Source: Loripinus fragilis
Lineage: Eukaryota; Mollusca; Bivalvia; Lucinida; Lucinidae
NCBI GenBank assembly: GCA_964019695.1
Contig: OZ026520.1
Span: 31,902,120 to 31,966,119 of the forward strand
Reading direction: 5' to 3'
Length of the DNA stretch: 64,000 nucleotides
Shown: piece after piece, positions 37,201-43,153 of the stretch
Numbering within the stretch: position 1 is the first letter of the stretch
Layout: each line of letters begins with the position of its first letter
The notes under the pieces: generated by a model
Databases searched by the model: none
What the model was told of the DNA's origin: nothing
Seen by the model: only the letters and a program-made list of their open reading frames with translations
Made by a program: the position numbers and the translations under genes

Positions 37201-37394
37201 AATGGCCTCATCCTACTGATTAGTTTGGCTTAAAAGGTATAAATATATTTAAACATATGTGCTAAGTGTCAATATTTTATGGATGCTCAATATTATTTTT
37301 TGCTATTTTCCTATATTCCAGATTACCACAGTTGATAGAAGACACCCAACAACAACCTGTCTCTAACAGTCCACCACCTATGATTTGGTCTTGA
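936..37394 (+). CDS. Gene 1: uncharacterised repeat protein, 3' 17 exons (5' partial)
   Basis: Spliced coding region joined from exons 936-1259, 7891-8007, 9494-9604, 17427-17512, 20919-21004, 22781-22831, 24148-24187, 24966-25022, 25642-25805, 27955-28084, 28832-28957, 30685-30800, 31816-31890, 32836-32921, 33964-34180, 35637-35914 and 37322-37394. Every junction is AG/GT and every phase fits, giving 711 codons plus stop with no internal stop. The first exon begins with one base that completes a codon, so the 5' part lies before the window. Residues 1-108 are Lys/Glu-rich and helix-prone; 109-184 hold two copies of a repeat with a GLISPSSDW core; 185-345 are low-complexity Lys, Gly and acidic tracts; 390-690 look globular and helical. 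I see no signal peptide or membrane segment in the visible part. A weak EF-hand resemblance near residues 423-440 is not canonical. I do not recognise the family, so no function is assigned. Confidence 0.85.
1260..2993. other. Gene 1 intron, little structure
   Basis: AT-rich intron. Apart from a copy of the TCTCAACCAAAAC repeat at about 2070-2190, I see nothing. Confidence 0.5.
2994..3200. mobile_element. Hairpin MITE with one arm amplified
   Basis: Terminal inverted repeats ttaggctctaacgcccaac and gttgggtgttaaggcctaa. The centre is a near-perfect inverted repeat around cccatatggg at about 3050-3058. The right arm core (aatggatgtcaatgtgtg) occurs three times, at 3071, 3116 and 3158; the left arm occurs once. 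Confidence 0.85.
4125..4349. mobile_element. MITE-like repeat ending in CTGGATCCGCGCATG
   Basis: Ends in tttctggatccgcgcatgc and holds inverted segments around gccatcatcagcc and gatggtgggctgatgg. At least six relatives lie in the window (6951, 8030, 18761, 28998, 49450, 58870). Confidence 0.6.
4640..4945. repeat. Diverged dispersed repeat
   Basis: Contains an inverted pair (caggcagctcttacaagagctgcccg) and a GTTTGC / CATTTCATCAGG pattern shared with copies at 7655 and 43880. Probably a degraded inverted-repeat element. Confidence 0.4.
4985..6700. repeat. Large repeat, about three tandem units, GGTCACATGACC family
   Basis: Starts with GTCCGTC-type sequence near 5010 and ends near caggtgagcgcttcaggacc at 6664. 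Each unit of roughly 470 bp begins with aaaccactggnccaattgaac (5058, about 5570 and 6026) and continues through catgaccaagatggcc and ttgaccttgacctac. I recall similar units in bivalve genomes. Confidence 0.8.
6951..7247. mobile_element. MITE of the CTGGATCCGCGCATG family
   Basis: Holds the internal palindrome-like pair gccagcgaaacg and cgtttctctggcgggcc, and ends with ctgtatccgcgcatg. Confidence 0.7.
7655..7850. repeat. Copy of the TAACCCTTTGTATACTGG repeat
   Basis: Opens with taaccctttgtatactgg and continues with aaacagtgaaggcccagatga and catttcatcagg. The copy at 9638-9876 shows this motif at both ends in inverted orientation. Confidence 0.6.
7891..8007 (+). CDS. Gene 1 exon 2: GLISPSSDW repeat, copy 1
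   Basis: Acceptor tgttttgtag, donor GTAAGT. Encodes 38 residues flanked by split codons, a symmetric exon (1 base in, 2 bases out). The sequence reads KKLQEMREKG, then LISPSSDWSIDSD, then GEPVRKS. It is a close match to the next exon, showing duplication of a whole exon. Confidence 0.9.
8030..8299. mobile_element. MITE of the CTGGATCCGCGCATG family
   Basis: Begins just after exon 2 with cccccacctccctgaaaaatc and ends with tttctggatccgcgcatg. Confidence 0.65.
8300..9493. other. Gene 1 intron 2 remainder
   Basis: Apart from the palindrome at 8729-8754 I see no exon and no further element. Confidence 0.4.
8729..8754. repeat. Perfect 26-bp palindrome
   Basis: Two 13-base arms with no spacer, caatgcgacgtca and its complement, containing ATGACGTC. 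Nearby sequence also carries several GACGT motifs (8445-8465, 8755-8785). Confidence 0.85.
9494..9604 (+). CDS. Gene 1 exon 3: GLISPSSDW repeat, copy 2
   Basis: Acceptor ttttgatag, donor GTAAGT. Encodes 36 residues, AKKQKKLQELREKG then LISPSSDWTVDSEGNPVR, in the same symmetric phase as exon 2. Adding or losing such an exon would not shift the frame. Confidence 0.9.
9638..9876. mobile_element. MITE with TTAACCCTTTGTATACT termini
   Basis: Left end ttaccctttgtatact and right end agtatacaaagggttaa are inverted copies. Inside are aaacagtgtaaaccc and gggtcttcactgtttg, also inverted to each other. Confidence 0.8.
10070..10303. mobile_element. MITE, TGAGCCG family, copy 1
   Basis: Ends tgagccacgacat and atgtcgtggctca are inverted repeats. 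Inside are gcgatcagtaaagcctcagat, tttctaagcttaaaagg and ccacattgttggaa. Four further copies occur at 21057, 22998, 43154 and 56698. Confidence 0.9.
10304..11131. other. Intron 3 stretch without features
   Basis: AT-rich; no exon or repeat recognised. Confidence 0.4.
13444..13638 (-). pseudogene. Protein-like open frame on the opposite strand
   Basis: A 64-residue frame reads IRLSEGKELPRFQHFRSTKT and SNEFLNACGKIISAETLLDE. It looks coding in composition, lies inside the 5-kb element, and faces the decayed gene at 14045. I cannot assign it; it may be part of a second decayed gene or a rearranged copy. Confidence 0.3.
14045..14620 (+). pseudogene. Decayed gene inside the 5-kb element
   Basis: Protein-like pieces in different frames: IDGNVQLHILSFIPDNFQG then SDGLPKPSRVNIV (14045-14172), APKDWIGSMANDAKKQ then PIKFLFDQCQKS (about 14220-14310), TSQKEIYTRVILHCMHICE (about 14420-14477) and KLFDAGTGNTYKEN (about 14573-14614). 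Stops and frameshifts separate them. Their order matches what I remember of an unnamed family in invertebrate genomes with EEADTRVILH and TGTGN motifs. That recognition is from memory and moderate only. Confidence 0.45.
16321..16378 (-). mobile_element. tRNA-derived SINE head, degraded
   Basis: On the - strand, cctcgtggcctagtggttag matches a tRNA gene A-box region and gacctgtgttca resembles a decayed B-box. No full cloverleaf. Confidence 0.5.
16464..16832 (+). other. Unassigned 122-codon open frame
   Basis: Open frame with SAETISSDKMSIDISDTLQL and HRYDIRISESC; a second long frame overlaps on the other strand. No splice context fits gene 1. It may be a transposon remnant or chance. Confidence 0.2.
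17427..17512 (+). CDS. Gene 1 exon 4: Lys/Gly-rich linker
   Basis: Acceptor ctttcacag, donor GTAAGA. Encodes 28 residues of the kind RSKDKGGKGRKGKDG followed by acidic NEADDESDA. Enters with 1 base and leaves with 1 base; the leaving base joins the next exon to form Ser. Confidence 0.82.
17690..17892. repeat. Dispersed repeat, TAACCCATTTAAG family
   Basis: Contains the palindrome cagacgctgcagaacgcagcgtctg and the tail caacacaccttaaa...ggaaatgc. Related copies at 28580-28800 and 36950-37245. Confidence 0.6.
18065..18185. repeat. Diverged copy of a hairpin element
   Basis: Shares ttaacgtgaagcc and gttcatgattccatgaac with the more intact hairpin at 35457-35577. Confidence 0.5.
18761..18996. 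mobile_element. MITE of the GGATCCGCGCATG family
   Basis: Begins tggcggatccagaggggac and ends ttttctggatccgca, inverted copies of each other. Contains the inverted pair aagcaattggatc / gggtctaattgctt. Confidence 0.75.
18997..20918. other. Gene 1 intron 4 remainder
   Basis: AT-rich sequence; no exon or repeat recognised. Confidence 0.4.
20919..21004 (+). CDS. Gene 1 exon 5: Lys-rich low-complexity segment
   Basis: Acceptor ctttacag, donor GTAAGT after ...GPDDYEY. Encodes EYDPITGKKIKKKK and an acidic end. Phase is 2 bases in, 0 out, matching both neighbours. Confidence 0.85.
21025..21465. mobile_element. Repeat with CAGTAAAACCTGTCT termini, interrupted
   Basis: Left end acagtagatcctgtctaaaacggcca, right part cttttaagcggctgctttagac. 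The interior includes aggtggtagcttattgcagg and the palindrome gaatgctccggagcattc. A TGAGCCG MITE (21057-21294) is inserted in it. Relatives at 25865, 38519 and 57003. Confidence 0.7.
21057..21294. mobile_element. MITE, TGAGCCG family, copy 2 (nested)
   Basis: Inverted ends tgagccgtgacatg and catgccacggctca. Orientation is opposite to copy 1. Sits inside another repeat. Confidence 0.9.
21856..22082. mobile_element. MITE with TGGGCCT termini, diverged
   Basis: Left ttgggccttgacacaagaaaacc and right ttttctcgctttgaggca, with cctgcgcatccatgcagtctgg inside. Relatives at 31114 and 37839, and a partial copy at 63552. Confidence 0.55.
22238..22500. repeat. Hairpin-family repeat, AGGATCTTAC type
   Basis: Starts ggaggatcttacgtaagagctcatg and contains ataaaatgcgaggcttg. 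Relatives at 28110, 30405 and 32385; the last keeps a clear palindrome. Confidence 0.6.
22781..22831 (+). CDS. Gene 1 exon 6: 17-codon small exon
   Basis: Acceptor tctatttcag, donor GTATGA. Encodes EYDDQGRVIKKKKKGGK in phase 0. It looks like a diverged copy of exon 5 (EYDPITGKKIKKKK). Confidence 0.85.
22998..23235. mobile_element. MITE, TGAGCCG family, copy 3
   Basis: Left end tgagccgctacatgcgatt; right part ccacattgttggaaaccatg. Same orientation as copy 1. Confidence 0.85.
23236..24147. other. Gene 1 intron 6 remainder
   Basis: No exon or repeat recognised. Confidence 0.4.
24148..24187 (+). CDS. Gene 1 exon 7: 40-nt small exon
   Basis: Acceptor tgttttgtag, donor GTGAGT. Encodes GGEHSGSEYEYEY plus one base that forms Asp with the next exon. 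Confidence 0.82.
24330..24600. repeat. Dispersed repeat shared with 63260-63540
   Basis: Shares ggctgctgttcattctaa, ttgttgattc, tgttgcccccattgt and gattctggtatttcc with 63260-63540; a short piece recurs at 54465-54510. Class unknown. Confidence 0.6.
24966..25022 (+). CDS. Gene 1 exon 8: small basic exon
   Basis: Acceptor ccttttcag, donor GTAAGT. Encodes EDGNVRVVKSKKGGKKFL with split Asp codons on both sides. It resembles exon 6 in pattern: acidic start, DxG, then a Lys/Gly tail. Confidence 0.87.
25642..25805 (+). CDS. Gene 1 exon 9
   Basis: Acceptor ttattatgcag, donor GTAGGT. Encodes 54 residues: an acidic start (EDSDGEPFEVGADGKIRL), then KIDLSKITDDDLRKLGIDP and a Lys-rich helix. This marks the change from low-complexity to more ordered sequence. 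Confidence 0.9.
25865..26055. mobile_element. Repeat with CAGTAAAACCTGTCT-like termini
   Basis: Left acagtaaaaaaccggtgtaaaacgg, right ggtggccgtttgacacagc. Contains aatggtagcttaatgcagg, as at 57003 and 38519. Confidence 0.6.
26445..27381. mobile_element. Tc1/mariner-like non-autonomous element, 937 bp
   Basis: Flanked by TA on both sides. Ends cgagggtcagtcaaaaataa and ttatttttgactaaccctcg are inverted. The inverted similarity extends about 200 bp inward with diverged gaps, to ggttgctaggcaac / ttgcctagcaacc and tgcgttcac / gtgaacgca. No transposase frame was seen. Confidence 0.85.
27711..27864. mobile_element. 154-bp hairpin MITE
   Basis: Outer ends ccaggcctcg and cgtgaggcctgg. Inner 40-base arms at about 27743-27782 and 27793-27832 match at all but one position and hold gactcaaaataaagcac. 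Related ends appear near 63757-63987. Confidence 0.9.
27955..28084 (+). CDS. Gene 1 exon 10
   Basis: Acceptor ctaattaaag, donor GTAAGT. Encodes 43 residues: EKFGDHVEISERGKKIGTRR followed by an Asp-rich stretch (VDTDDLADDSDLDVTT). Confidence 0.88.
28110..28300. repeat. AGGATCTTAC hairpin-family repeat
   Basis: Contains gaggatcttacatgagtgctcatg, ggggaaaagagataaaat and gtttaataaattcaatag. Lies just after exon 10. Confidence 0.6.
28580..28800. repeat. TAACCCATATAAG family repeat
   Basis: Contains tgtgggacatagcaaaacaatg, gacccagatcaga and tgggaaatgcc; related to 17690 and 36950. Confidence 0.6.
28832..28957 (+). CDS. Gene 1 exon 11 (weak donor)
   Basis: Acceptor gcatttcag, donor GTTGGT, which is a poor match to the GTRAGT consensus. 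Encodes 41 residues with a helical look (KVLQDHMKRILEQCRLQDDY). The phase (1 base out) agrees with exon 12. If the donor is skipped, the frame stays open to 29145 into repeat sequence. Confidence 0.8.
28998..29275. mobile_element. MITE of the GGATCCGCGCATG family
   Basis: Begins about 40 bp after the exon 11 donor. Contains gaaaatcacaaagctatta, the pair tggcgtttctctggtgggc, and ends ttgaatccgcccatgca. Confidence 0.65.
29276..30404. other. Gene 1 intron 11 stretch
   Basis: No exon or repeat recognised before the hairpin-family repeat near 30405. Confidence 0.4.
30405..30615. repeat. AGGATCTTAC hairpin-family repeat, diverged
   Basis: Shares atgacatatgatgaaaat, gtgctcctgttttattgaa and agataaaatgcaag with 32385-32570. 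Confidence 0.5.
30685..30800 (+). CDS. Gene 1 exon 12
   Basis: Acceptor cttgtttcag, donor GTAAGA. Encodes GDIDFLTHYKLVDPAKIES and on to ...DFDTVITSR. Together with exon 11 it makes a Asp/Gly loop (DERDGDID) that recalls an EF-hand loop but lacks the canonical spacing. Confidence 0.88.
31114..31356. mobile_element. MITE with ATGGGCCTC termini
   Basis: Left atgggcctcatcacgggaaaacc, right ggtttttgctcgccgaggcccat, inverted. Contains ggcgctgatcagactgtgcgg and gcgcaggctggtctgcgcc. Confidence 0.8.
31816..31890 (+). CDS. Gene 1 exon 13
   Basis: Acceptor atatttcag, donor GTATGT. Phase-0 exon of 25 codons: ETKQALEGVPSVQHM then TKKQFEYVFQ. Confidence 0.88.
32385..32570. mobile_element. Hairpin element, AGGATCTTAC family
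   Basis: Fold-back structure: agagataaaatgctccgcaag against cctcgcattttatctctttt, with outer arms holding gtgctcttgttttattgaa and tcaataaaacatgagcac. Right end is atataagatcctcta. Confidence 0.75.
32836..32921 (+). CDS. Gene 1 exon 14
   Basis: Acceptor aaattgtag, donor GTAAGT. Encodes VLKIDDASQITFRMF then AVISALCERVTQM, an amphipathic helix-loop-helix-like stretch; 2 bases out, forming Asp with exon 15. Confidence 0.88.
33327..33820. repeat. 150-bp tandem duplication split by a SINE
   Basis: Unit 1 at 33327-33476 (gtacaacaaagatttgaatg ...). Unit 2 starts at 33477 and is interrupted at about 33545-33734 by a tRNA-derived insertion, then continues with aacacaaacacaatataaaa. The insertion is therefore younger than the duplication. 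Confidence 0.85.
33545..33734 (+). mobile_element. tRNA-derived SINE
   Basis: The head has an A-box-like gtggtgtagtggataagcgc and a B-box ggttcgattcc, with TGT in the anticodon position. The 3' side does not pair with the 5' acceptor stem, so this is not a functional tRNA. Short flanking match tagc on both sides. Confidence 0.8.
33964..34180 (+). CDS. Gene 1 exon 15
   Basis: Acceptor tactttcag, donor GTAAGA. Encodes 72 residues (PISKYLLEICDLLDIQRKM ... RLQPNAFFE), ordered and helical in appearance. A short hairpin element begins in the intron about 10 bp after the exon end. Confidence 0.92.
34190..34308. mobile_element. Hairpin MITE next to exon 15
   Basis: Outer ends ctacccag and ctgggta. 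Inner arms ggcccaccagcgaaacgccat and atggcgtttcgctagtgggcc form a near-perfect palindrome. Begins about 10 bp after the exon. Confidence 0.85.
34550..34705. mobile_element. Solo hairpin element, relative of the 56-bp array at 50741
   Basis: Arms ggatagaaaaacccttcctga and ggacggattttctatcc face each other around gaggatcaccatttggc / gacaaacggtgatcc. Here neither arm is amplified. Confidence 0.8.
35457..35577. mobile_element. Hairpin element
   Basis: Outer arms tgttcatggaatcatgaa and ttcatgattccatgaaca; inner gtgaagcccttcaggcttcac. Lies in the intron just before exon 16. Confidence 0.85.
35637..35914 (+). CDS. Gene 1 exon 16
   Basis: Acceptor cttttcag, donor GTAAGT. Encodes 92 residues, from ISFLDYLCYVPLFLSMHEN through a KPSGGHRQRDMNPSGYP linker to a charged helix (REQAKDLLDGKINPSDLKEE). 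The hydrophobic start is short and is not called as a membrane segment. Confidence 0.92.
35915..37321. other. Gene 1 last intron
   Basis: Contains a TAACCCATATAAG-type repeat at about 36950-37245 (gacccagatcagacatcacat, aacacccctaaaattgg), interrupted by an insertion-like stretch near 37085-37155. Otherwise nothing seen. Confidence 0.45.
37322..37394 (+). CDS. Gene 1 terminal exon
   Basis: Acceptor ctatattccag. Encodes LPQLIEDTQQQPVSNSPPPM, then IWS and stop TGA at 37392-37394. The Pro/Gln-rich tail is 23 residues long. Confidence 0.88.
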
Positions 37395-37480
37395 TAAAAA
37401 ATATTGGCATTTTAAAATGCTATATTACTACGCTAAATTTAATTTGAGTCATCTGTGATAGATTTGTTGTTTTTTGTATC

Positions 37481-37486
37481 AATAAA
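37481..37486 (+). terminator. Polyadenylation signal AATAAA of gene 1
   Basis: AATAAA lies 87 bp after the gene 1 stop and is followed by a T/G-rich stretch (tatagtgtgatgcagcatattgtg). This implies a short 3' UTR and marks the end of gene 1. Confidence 0.7.
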
Positions 37487-37838
37487 CTATAGTGTGATGC
37501 AGCATATTGTGCCTAATTCACAGACTCGCTTGACATTTTGTCTATTGCTATAAAGATTTAATAGAATCACCCAGTCTTTTTGTTAAGAGTGCATATCAAA
37601 AAACTTTTTTCTTATTTCTCAACCAAAAACATATGTTTGAGAACCAAAAACGTATGTTAAAATTGATGGATAAGAAAATATTTACAAGAGTACGCTGAAA
37701 AATGTTGTTTATCTAAACTTATGCTTCGATGGGTAATAGATGTATGATGCGAATTTATATTCTGGAAAGAGGGTTAATAGACAATATCATGATAATTGCA
37801 GAGTGATGGCGAACATTTATGCAGTTGATCGAATTGTG

Positions 37839-38068
37839 CAGGCCTCGACGCGACGGGGGTTACGACAAAATGAGACTCCAACCAGCCTCCTCAGCTACAA
37901 AAACTACCTAGAAAATTGAAATTATCAAGACCTTGATATGATACCTTCAAATATGCAAATAAATAAGTATCTGACCAGACTGCGCAGATGCTCAGGCTGG
38001 TCTGTGCCTTTGTTGTTGCAGCCCCCCCCCCCCCCCCGAAGATAGGGTTTCTCGCGTTGAGGCCCAAG
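37839..38068. mobile_element. MITE with GGGCCTC termini, with poly-C
   Basis: Left caggcctcgacgcgacggggg, right tttctcgcgttgaggccc. Contains actgcgcagatgctcaggctgg and a run of about 16 C. Lies about 350 bp downstream of the gene 1 poly(A) signal. Confidence 0.75.
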
Positions 38069-38518
38069 TTTGAGTTGTTACAATAAAACATATTGAATCT
38101 TATCAATCTCCACCTAAAAGAGAAACAAATGTGAAATTAGCATAAAATGTGAAACAACAAAATAAGAAAATTTGAAAAAAGGTAAATGTAACACATAGGG
38201 CATAATATGCTGGCTATTGTGCATAAGTCATCTTTTGTGTCGAAAAAAACTTCTTATATTCTAGAATATGGCTGTTGTCTGCAGTGTCCAGAATACCTTT
38301 ATCCTTTTTTGGAATCAATGGACATTCCCATTAAACTTGATACAGTTACGTCAGGATGGTCCATTGTATTGCGGGGCTACACAAAAAATGTTATTATATA
38401 TCATTCTCTGAAGATTAATTTTCTTAGCAAAACGTGAAGACCCTGATAAAATGCCATATTATGCAGCATTTGTCTGGGTCTTCACTGTTCTCCAAAATAC
38501 CCTTATTAGAGACTAATC

Positions 38519-39660
38519 AACTATTGATGCAGGTCAAAAGTATTGCAGAATGCTCCAAGGGGGAGCATTCTGCAATACTTTTGACCATTATTAAGCTATC
38601 ATTTGTCAATAAGATATTTGTTATACCCGCTTTTTCGTAAGAAAAATAGGGTATATTAATTTCGTACCAAATTCGGTCCGTCGTCCGTGCGTCTGTCTGT
38701 CTGTCTGTCCGTCCGTCCGTCACGTTTCTTGTAATTGTATCTTCTCCTAAACCGTTGGACGTAGAAACTTCAAACTTTGTAGGTGCATAGGTCACATGAT
38801 GTAGAGGGTACTGGGTGACATTAGGTGTGACCTTGACCCCAAGGTCAAGGTCAAAGGTCAAATAATGTATTTTCGTGTAAATGCATCTCCTCATAAACTT
38901 TTCGAAGTAGCAACTTCAAATTTTGCCTGTGCATAGGTCACATGATGTCAAGGGTACTGGGTGATGTTTCGTGTGACCTTGACCCCAAGGTCAAGGTCAA
39001 ATAATGTATTTTCTTGAAAATGCATCTCCTCATAATCTTTTGGAGGTAGCAACTTCAAATTTTGCCTGTGCATAGGTCACAAGATGTTGAGGGTACTAGG
39101 CAACACTTCATGTGACCTTGGGGTCAAGGTCAAATACCCCCAAGGTCAAATAATGTATTTTCTTATAAATGAATCTTCTCCTAAACCATTGGACATAGCA
39201 ACTTCAAAGTTTACAGGTGCATAGGTCACATGATGTGGATGGTACTGGGCAACATTTTGTGTGACCTTGATTCCAAGGTCAAGGTCATATGATTTACTTT
39301 CTTGTAAATCCATCTTCTCCTAAACTGTTGGACGTAGCAACTTTAAATTTGGCAGGTGCATAGGTCATATGATTTGGAGGGCATTGGACAACATTTTGTG
39401 TGACCTTTACAACTAGGTCAAGGTCATATAATGTTTTTTCTTGTAAATGCTTCTCCTCCTTAACCATTGGACATATCAACTTCAAACTTCACAGGTGCAT
39501 AGGTCACTTTATGTGGAAGGTACTGAGCTACATTTTGTGTGACCTTGATCCCAAGGTAAAGGTTATAGGTAAAAAAGCGGGTATTTGCGATGGTGTACCA
39601 TCGACTGCTGCTCTAGTTTTATCTATTTTGAGTGGCCATTTTACACAGGTTTTACTTTAA
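38519..39660. mobile_element. Repeat with CAGTAAAACCTGT end, split by another element
   Basis: Left part holds the palindrome tattgcagaatgctcc / ggagcattctgcaata and attattaagctatcatttgtc. Right part (39617-39660) is ttgagtggccattttacacag and gttttactt. Between them sits the 1-kb element 38623-39616. Confidence 0.75.
38623..39616. mobile_element. 1-kb element with ACCCGCTTTTT ends and six internal units
   Basis: Left tatacccgctttttcg, right aaaaaagcgggtat, inverted. After a GTCTGTC/GTCCGTC stretch come six diverged units of 137-151 bp, starting with cttctcctaaaccnttggac near 38740, 38884, 39023, 39174, 39311 and 39451. Each holds ggtgcataggtcacatgat and tgaccttgaccccaaggtca. Inserted in the repeat 38519-39660. 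Confidence 0.85.
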
Positions 39661-40540
39661 TGCAATGACTGATAATGGTTGCCAGATCATTACAAGATCA
39701 CACTGCAAACAAATATGAACCCACGACCTATTAGTCTATTATTTTATTCCATTACGTTGACACTGCAATGTGATAATCAATTTTAATTAGCGTAATACAA
39801 AGTGAATTGTAACAGTGCAAAACAAAGTGTGAAAGCCACCATCTTAAACTTCTGAAAATTCACAATATATGTTTTGACTTAAGAAATAATTTGGTTTTAC
39901 CTTTATAAACCAGAAAGACAGGACATTGCTTTGGGTATATGTTGCAGACGCTTGTTTGTGTAATAATTGTGCTTAAAACGCAAACTTGAGACAGAACAAT
40001 GGCATGCTATTTGAAGCAGTTTTCTTTTTGAGCATTTTGGTGCTTATTTGATCACAAATATACTTTAATAAGATAGTTTTAAGTATTTGTTCCTTGGTTG
40101 AGTTTTATACTTATTCTTGGTATGTATGTATGCATTTAATGGAAAACATGCAGTTTTCAACTGTATAGGATAATTACAAAAAAGCATAAATACTAAGAAT
40201 ATATAAGGGAAAATGACACAAAAGAATTCATTAAAATACAAAGCCATCCATATTCTCAAAAATCTCAAGTTGCTTTGATCTAGACTTCAAGTTTTCTCAT
40301 ACTCAAATGACTACCTATGTTTTTCTGTTATGTTCAGAATTGCATCAAAATGCTTAATTTCAAAATGCTTTTGAGAGAGATTGTTTTTCAACAATGCGTT
40401 TCCTTTTTTATTTTGTTGAGGTTAAATATATTTAAACCAGTTGTTGTTGTGTTACCATTTATTTGTTTTGAATGCCCAATTAGCTACAAAACGTATAAGA
40501 AAACTGTTCTTAAGCCACCAGATAAGTGTGAGTAATTGAA
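39661..40540. other. Intergenic stretch without features
   Basis: AT-rich; nothing recognised. Confidence 0.35.
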
Positions 40541-40787
40541 AAAAGTGTTTTTCTTTTTTCTTGATTCCAACATATGTTGTGGATATTTTAAAAAAAAAAC
40601 GTCTCATTAAATCGCCTAAATGAGACGGTTCTACTGAGCACCGAAAAGATAGATTTGAATTTATGTGTAAGACAATAATGGCAATTTTAATCTGAAAAAC
40701 TTTGCTTAACTAGACCTATGGAACTTTAAAATTCTGATTTTGATCACAGATAAAAGTAAAATGGAACACCATATATAGAGTTTGAGA

Positions 40788-40990
40788 TGCCGTCTAAACA
40801 CAAATTGCTAGAGAGAGCACAGTCAAATGGCAGAAAAATACTGAGAGACCTCTCGCTCTCCTCCCACTCTCATCTCACCAAGTGATGACGTTGAAGACAA
40901 CAATGCCATCAACGAGCAAAATGCACATGAAAAGATCATTAAGATCCTGTAGACTCCATATTGAGCAGGACGAAAGGCTATCACTTCTCA
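40788..40990 (+). pseudogene. Possible decayed coding fragment
   Basis: MPSKHKLLERAQSNGRKILR in one frame continues after a shift as SPSDDVEDNNAINEQNAHEK. The composition is protein-like, but I recognise no family. Confidence 0.25.
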
Positions 40991-41742
40991 ACGGTTATTT
41001 ATACATTAGTTTGCCTTATTGCATAAAAATCCGTGTCACATACAGTCATGTTTTAACCGACACATACCAATGTATTAACAAAGCAATTCACGAACTGTTG
41101 ATGCACGGTCTTGGTACCATAGATATACTCACTCTTGGCATTAAGCTAGAAACAAATGGAAACACAAAAATGAATACAGTTCGTCAAAAATCTATCATGT
41201 ACAACTCAGGCAACTAGACACAATAAACTGTATGTGCAACTGCAGTAACCGGACGTTTGAATTGCAATATAATACAACGGCACTATGTTTTACTACAGCT
41301 GTTCCGCTTATCGTTCTTATATATAGTTTTGCTCTAGAGTATGGATATTTATACAAACGTCCAACATCCTATTGACTGTGAAACGGCAACAAAGTATAGT
41401 GCCATACTTTTTGTAAATTTAAGTGAATGTGCTAGTAATAATAACGATCAAACATTGTTTTTCAATGCATTAATGTTCGCCAGGTCCCTTGGGAGATGTA
41501 AAAACCTACGGCTACTCACTCGGATTATAACTTCTCCCCTGAGAACTGGCCAACGATAATACAGGATAAAAATGTTTGATCCTATATTACTTGTTAGGTT
41601 TTCTCTGCTTTACAGTCATCATTCATATGTTATCATGCATTACTTGTGGGGAATCATCTCATAGTGCTAAACACTTCCACGTCGGACAGTTGGTTGTCAC
41701 GTATTAGGATCACTGGATATCATGAATATGAACAGGTTAACT
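40991..41742. other. Stretch without assigned features
   Basis: Contains short open frames without recognisable content. Confidence 0.3.
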
Positions 41743-41754
41743 ACAGGATAAAGA

Positions 41755-41960
41755 CGGAGAGCACAGTGACTCAGTGGTAGAGCGCTTGACTTGAGACAGA
41801 GGGGCCGCGGGTTTGATCCTCACCAGTGTCACTTGGTTGTGTCCTTCAGTGAGACACAATTATTTTGCTTAATAGTGATTCAACCCAGGAAGACCCGCCA
41901 CAACATAACTGAAAAATTATTGACTTGGATGTAAAGAATCAAATCAAACAAACAAACAAA
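41755..41960 (+). mobile_element. tRNA-derived SINE with perfect 12-bp target duplication
   Basis: A-box gtgactcagtggtagagcgc, B-box gggtttgatcct, 3' tail of AAAC units. Flanked by acaggataaaga at 41743-41754 and 41961-41972, an exact direct repeat left by retrotransposition. The intact duplication suggests a recent insertion. Confidence 0.93.
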
Positions 41961-42153
41961 ACAGGATAAAGAACACAAATGGCTCCTGACAAAACAAATA
42001 CTACCCTTACAGCTTACAATCATCAAGCAGACATTTTTTTGCTTGTTGTGTCTGTTCAAAGTTATGAATCAAATAGAGTATACATCGCCATATAAAACTA
42101 ATGGACACGTATATGTTGAAGTGGTGAAGCAGGATAGCTGATTGACACTGACT

Positions 42154-42443
42154 TTAGATGGAAAGAAAGAGTCTAAATAACCTGAAGCTCTGAATATGAT
42201 CTGCATTCCTGAGAGCATAGTGGTTTGTTTGATCGACAATAGGGAGGATAAGATCTGAAGGATAGGGTGGAGCTAGGCCATGCATCATTTTGTAGAATGT
42301 GATAAGTTTATGCTTTTTTCCTAGTTTGGAGCGATTTCCTTCCAAGTTCCATAAATATTCTGTCAATACTGCACAATTTTGTCGCCCCTGTGACAATTAG
42401 TGCAGCTTCTACATGAACAGCGTCTAGGAGCTTTTTGGATTCG
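42154..42443 (-). pseudogene. Decayed LINE reverse transcriptase C-terminal fragment
   Basis: On the - strand, LDAVHVEAALIVTGATKLCS then IDRIFMELG, followed after a frameshift by KKHKLITFYKMMHGLAPPYP and YALRNADHIQ. This order is typical of the C-terminal region of non-LTR retrotransposon reverse transcriptases (EAARIVTGAT ... HKL..FYK...G ... YNLRN). It is 5'-truncated and frameshifted, so dead. Confidence 0.8.
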
Positions 42444-43153
42444 AAAGAACAATATTCCCAAACAACATTGCTATATTCCAAGAGAGGACTATGTAGGCAA
42501 AGTACATTTTTCTGGAGGGCTTTTTGCTTTACTTTTGTGGTCTTTTAAATGTCATATCTTTGTTATCGTTCTTTGTCTCTTCCTCAAGGTGCAGTATGTT
42601 AGTCTTTGTTGTATGATCGTGGCAGTTCCTGCTCAAAATCGCTTACGTTTTGGTAATTGGGTTTATCAGTGATATATACTTTAAATATCTCAGACTTTAT
42701 GCTGGCCATGAGCTTTGGATGTTTTGTCTTTCACATTTCTTCCAGGACAGCTTTTATACATGGAATACCCATTTGGGTACTTTGTAAGGCCTTATTGTCA
42801 AGCAAAGACAGACTCTTCGAAACTGGTATTCAATTGAATAATAGACTGAATGGTCTTCTAAACTTAAAATAATTGGGCACTTAAGATACACCCGTTTTAG
42901 CCATTAAACATTTAAATGGGGTGGGTATGTATTTCGGGCTCCCTTTTATGGTTATACTTTAAATTGCAATACTCTCTATTGGCCATACAAAGGGCCCGTC
43001 AGTTACTTCTAAGAAAGCAAGATTTGTTTGTTTTATTAATATCCAACACAAAAAAGTGGATTCCACGTCTGTTCAACTAAACATGAAACAGGTCTCGTAA
43101 ATGCTTGTCCCCAAGCGTAGTGCTGTTTTCTGCTAATGCAATTAAGTTTATAT

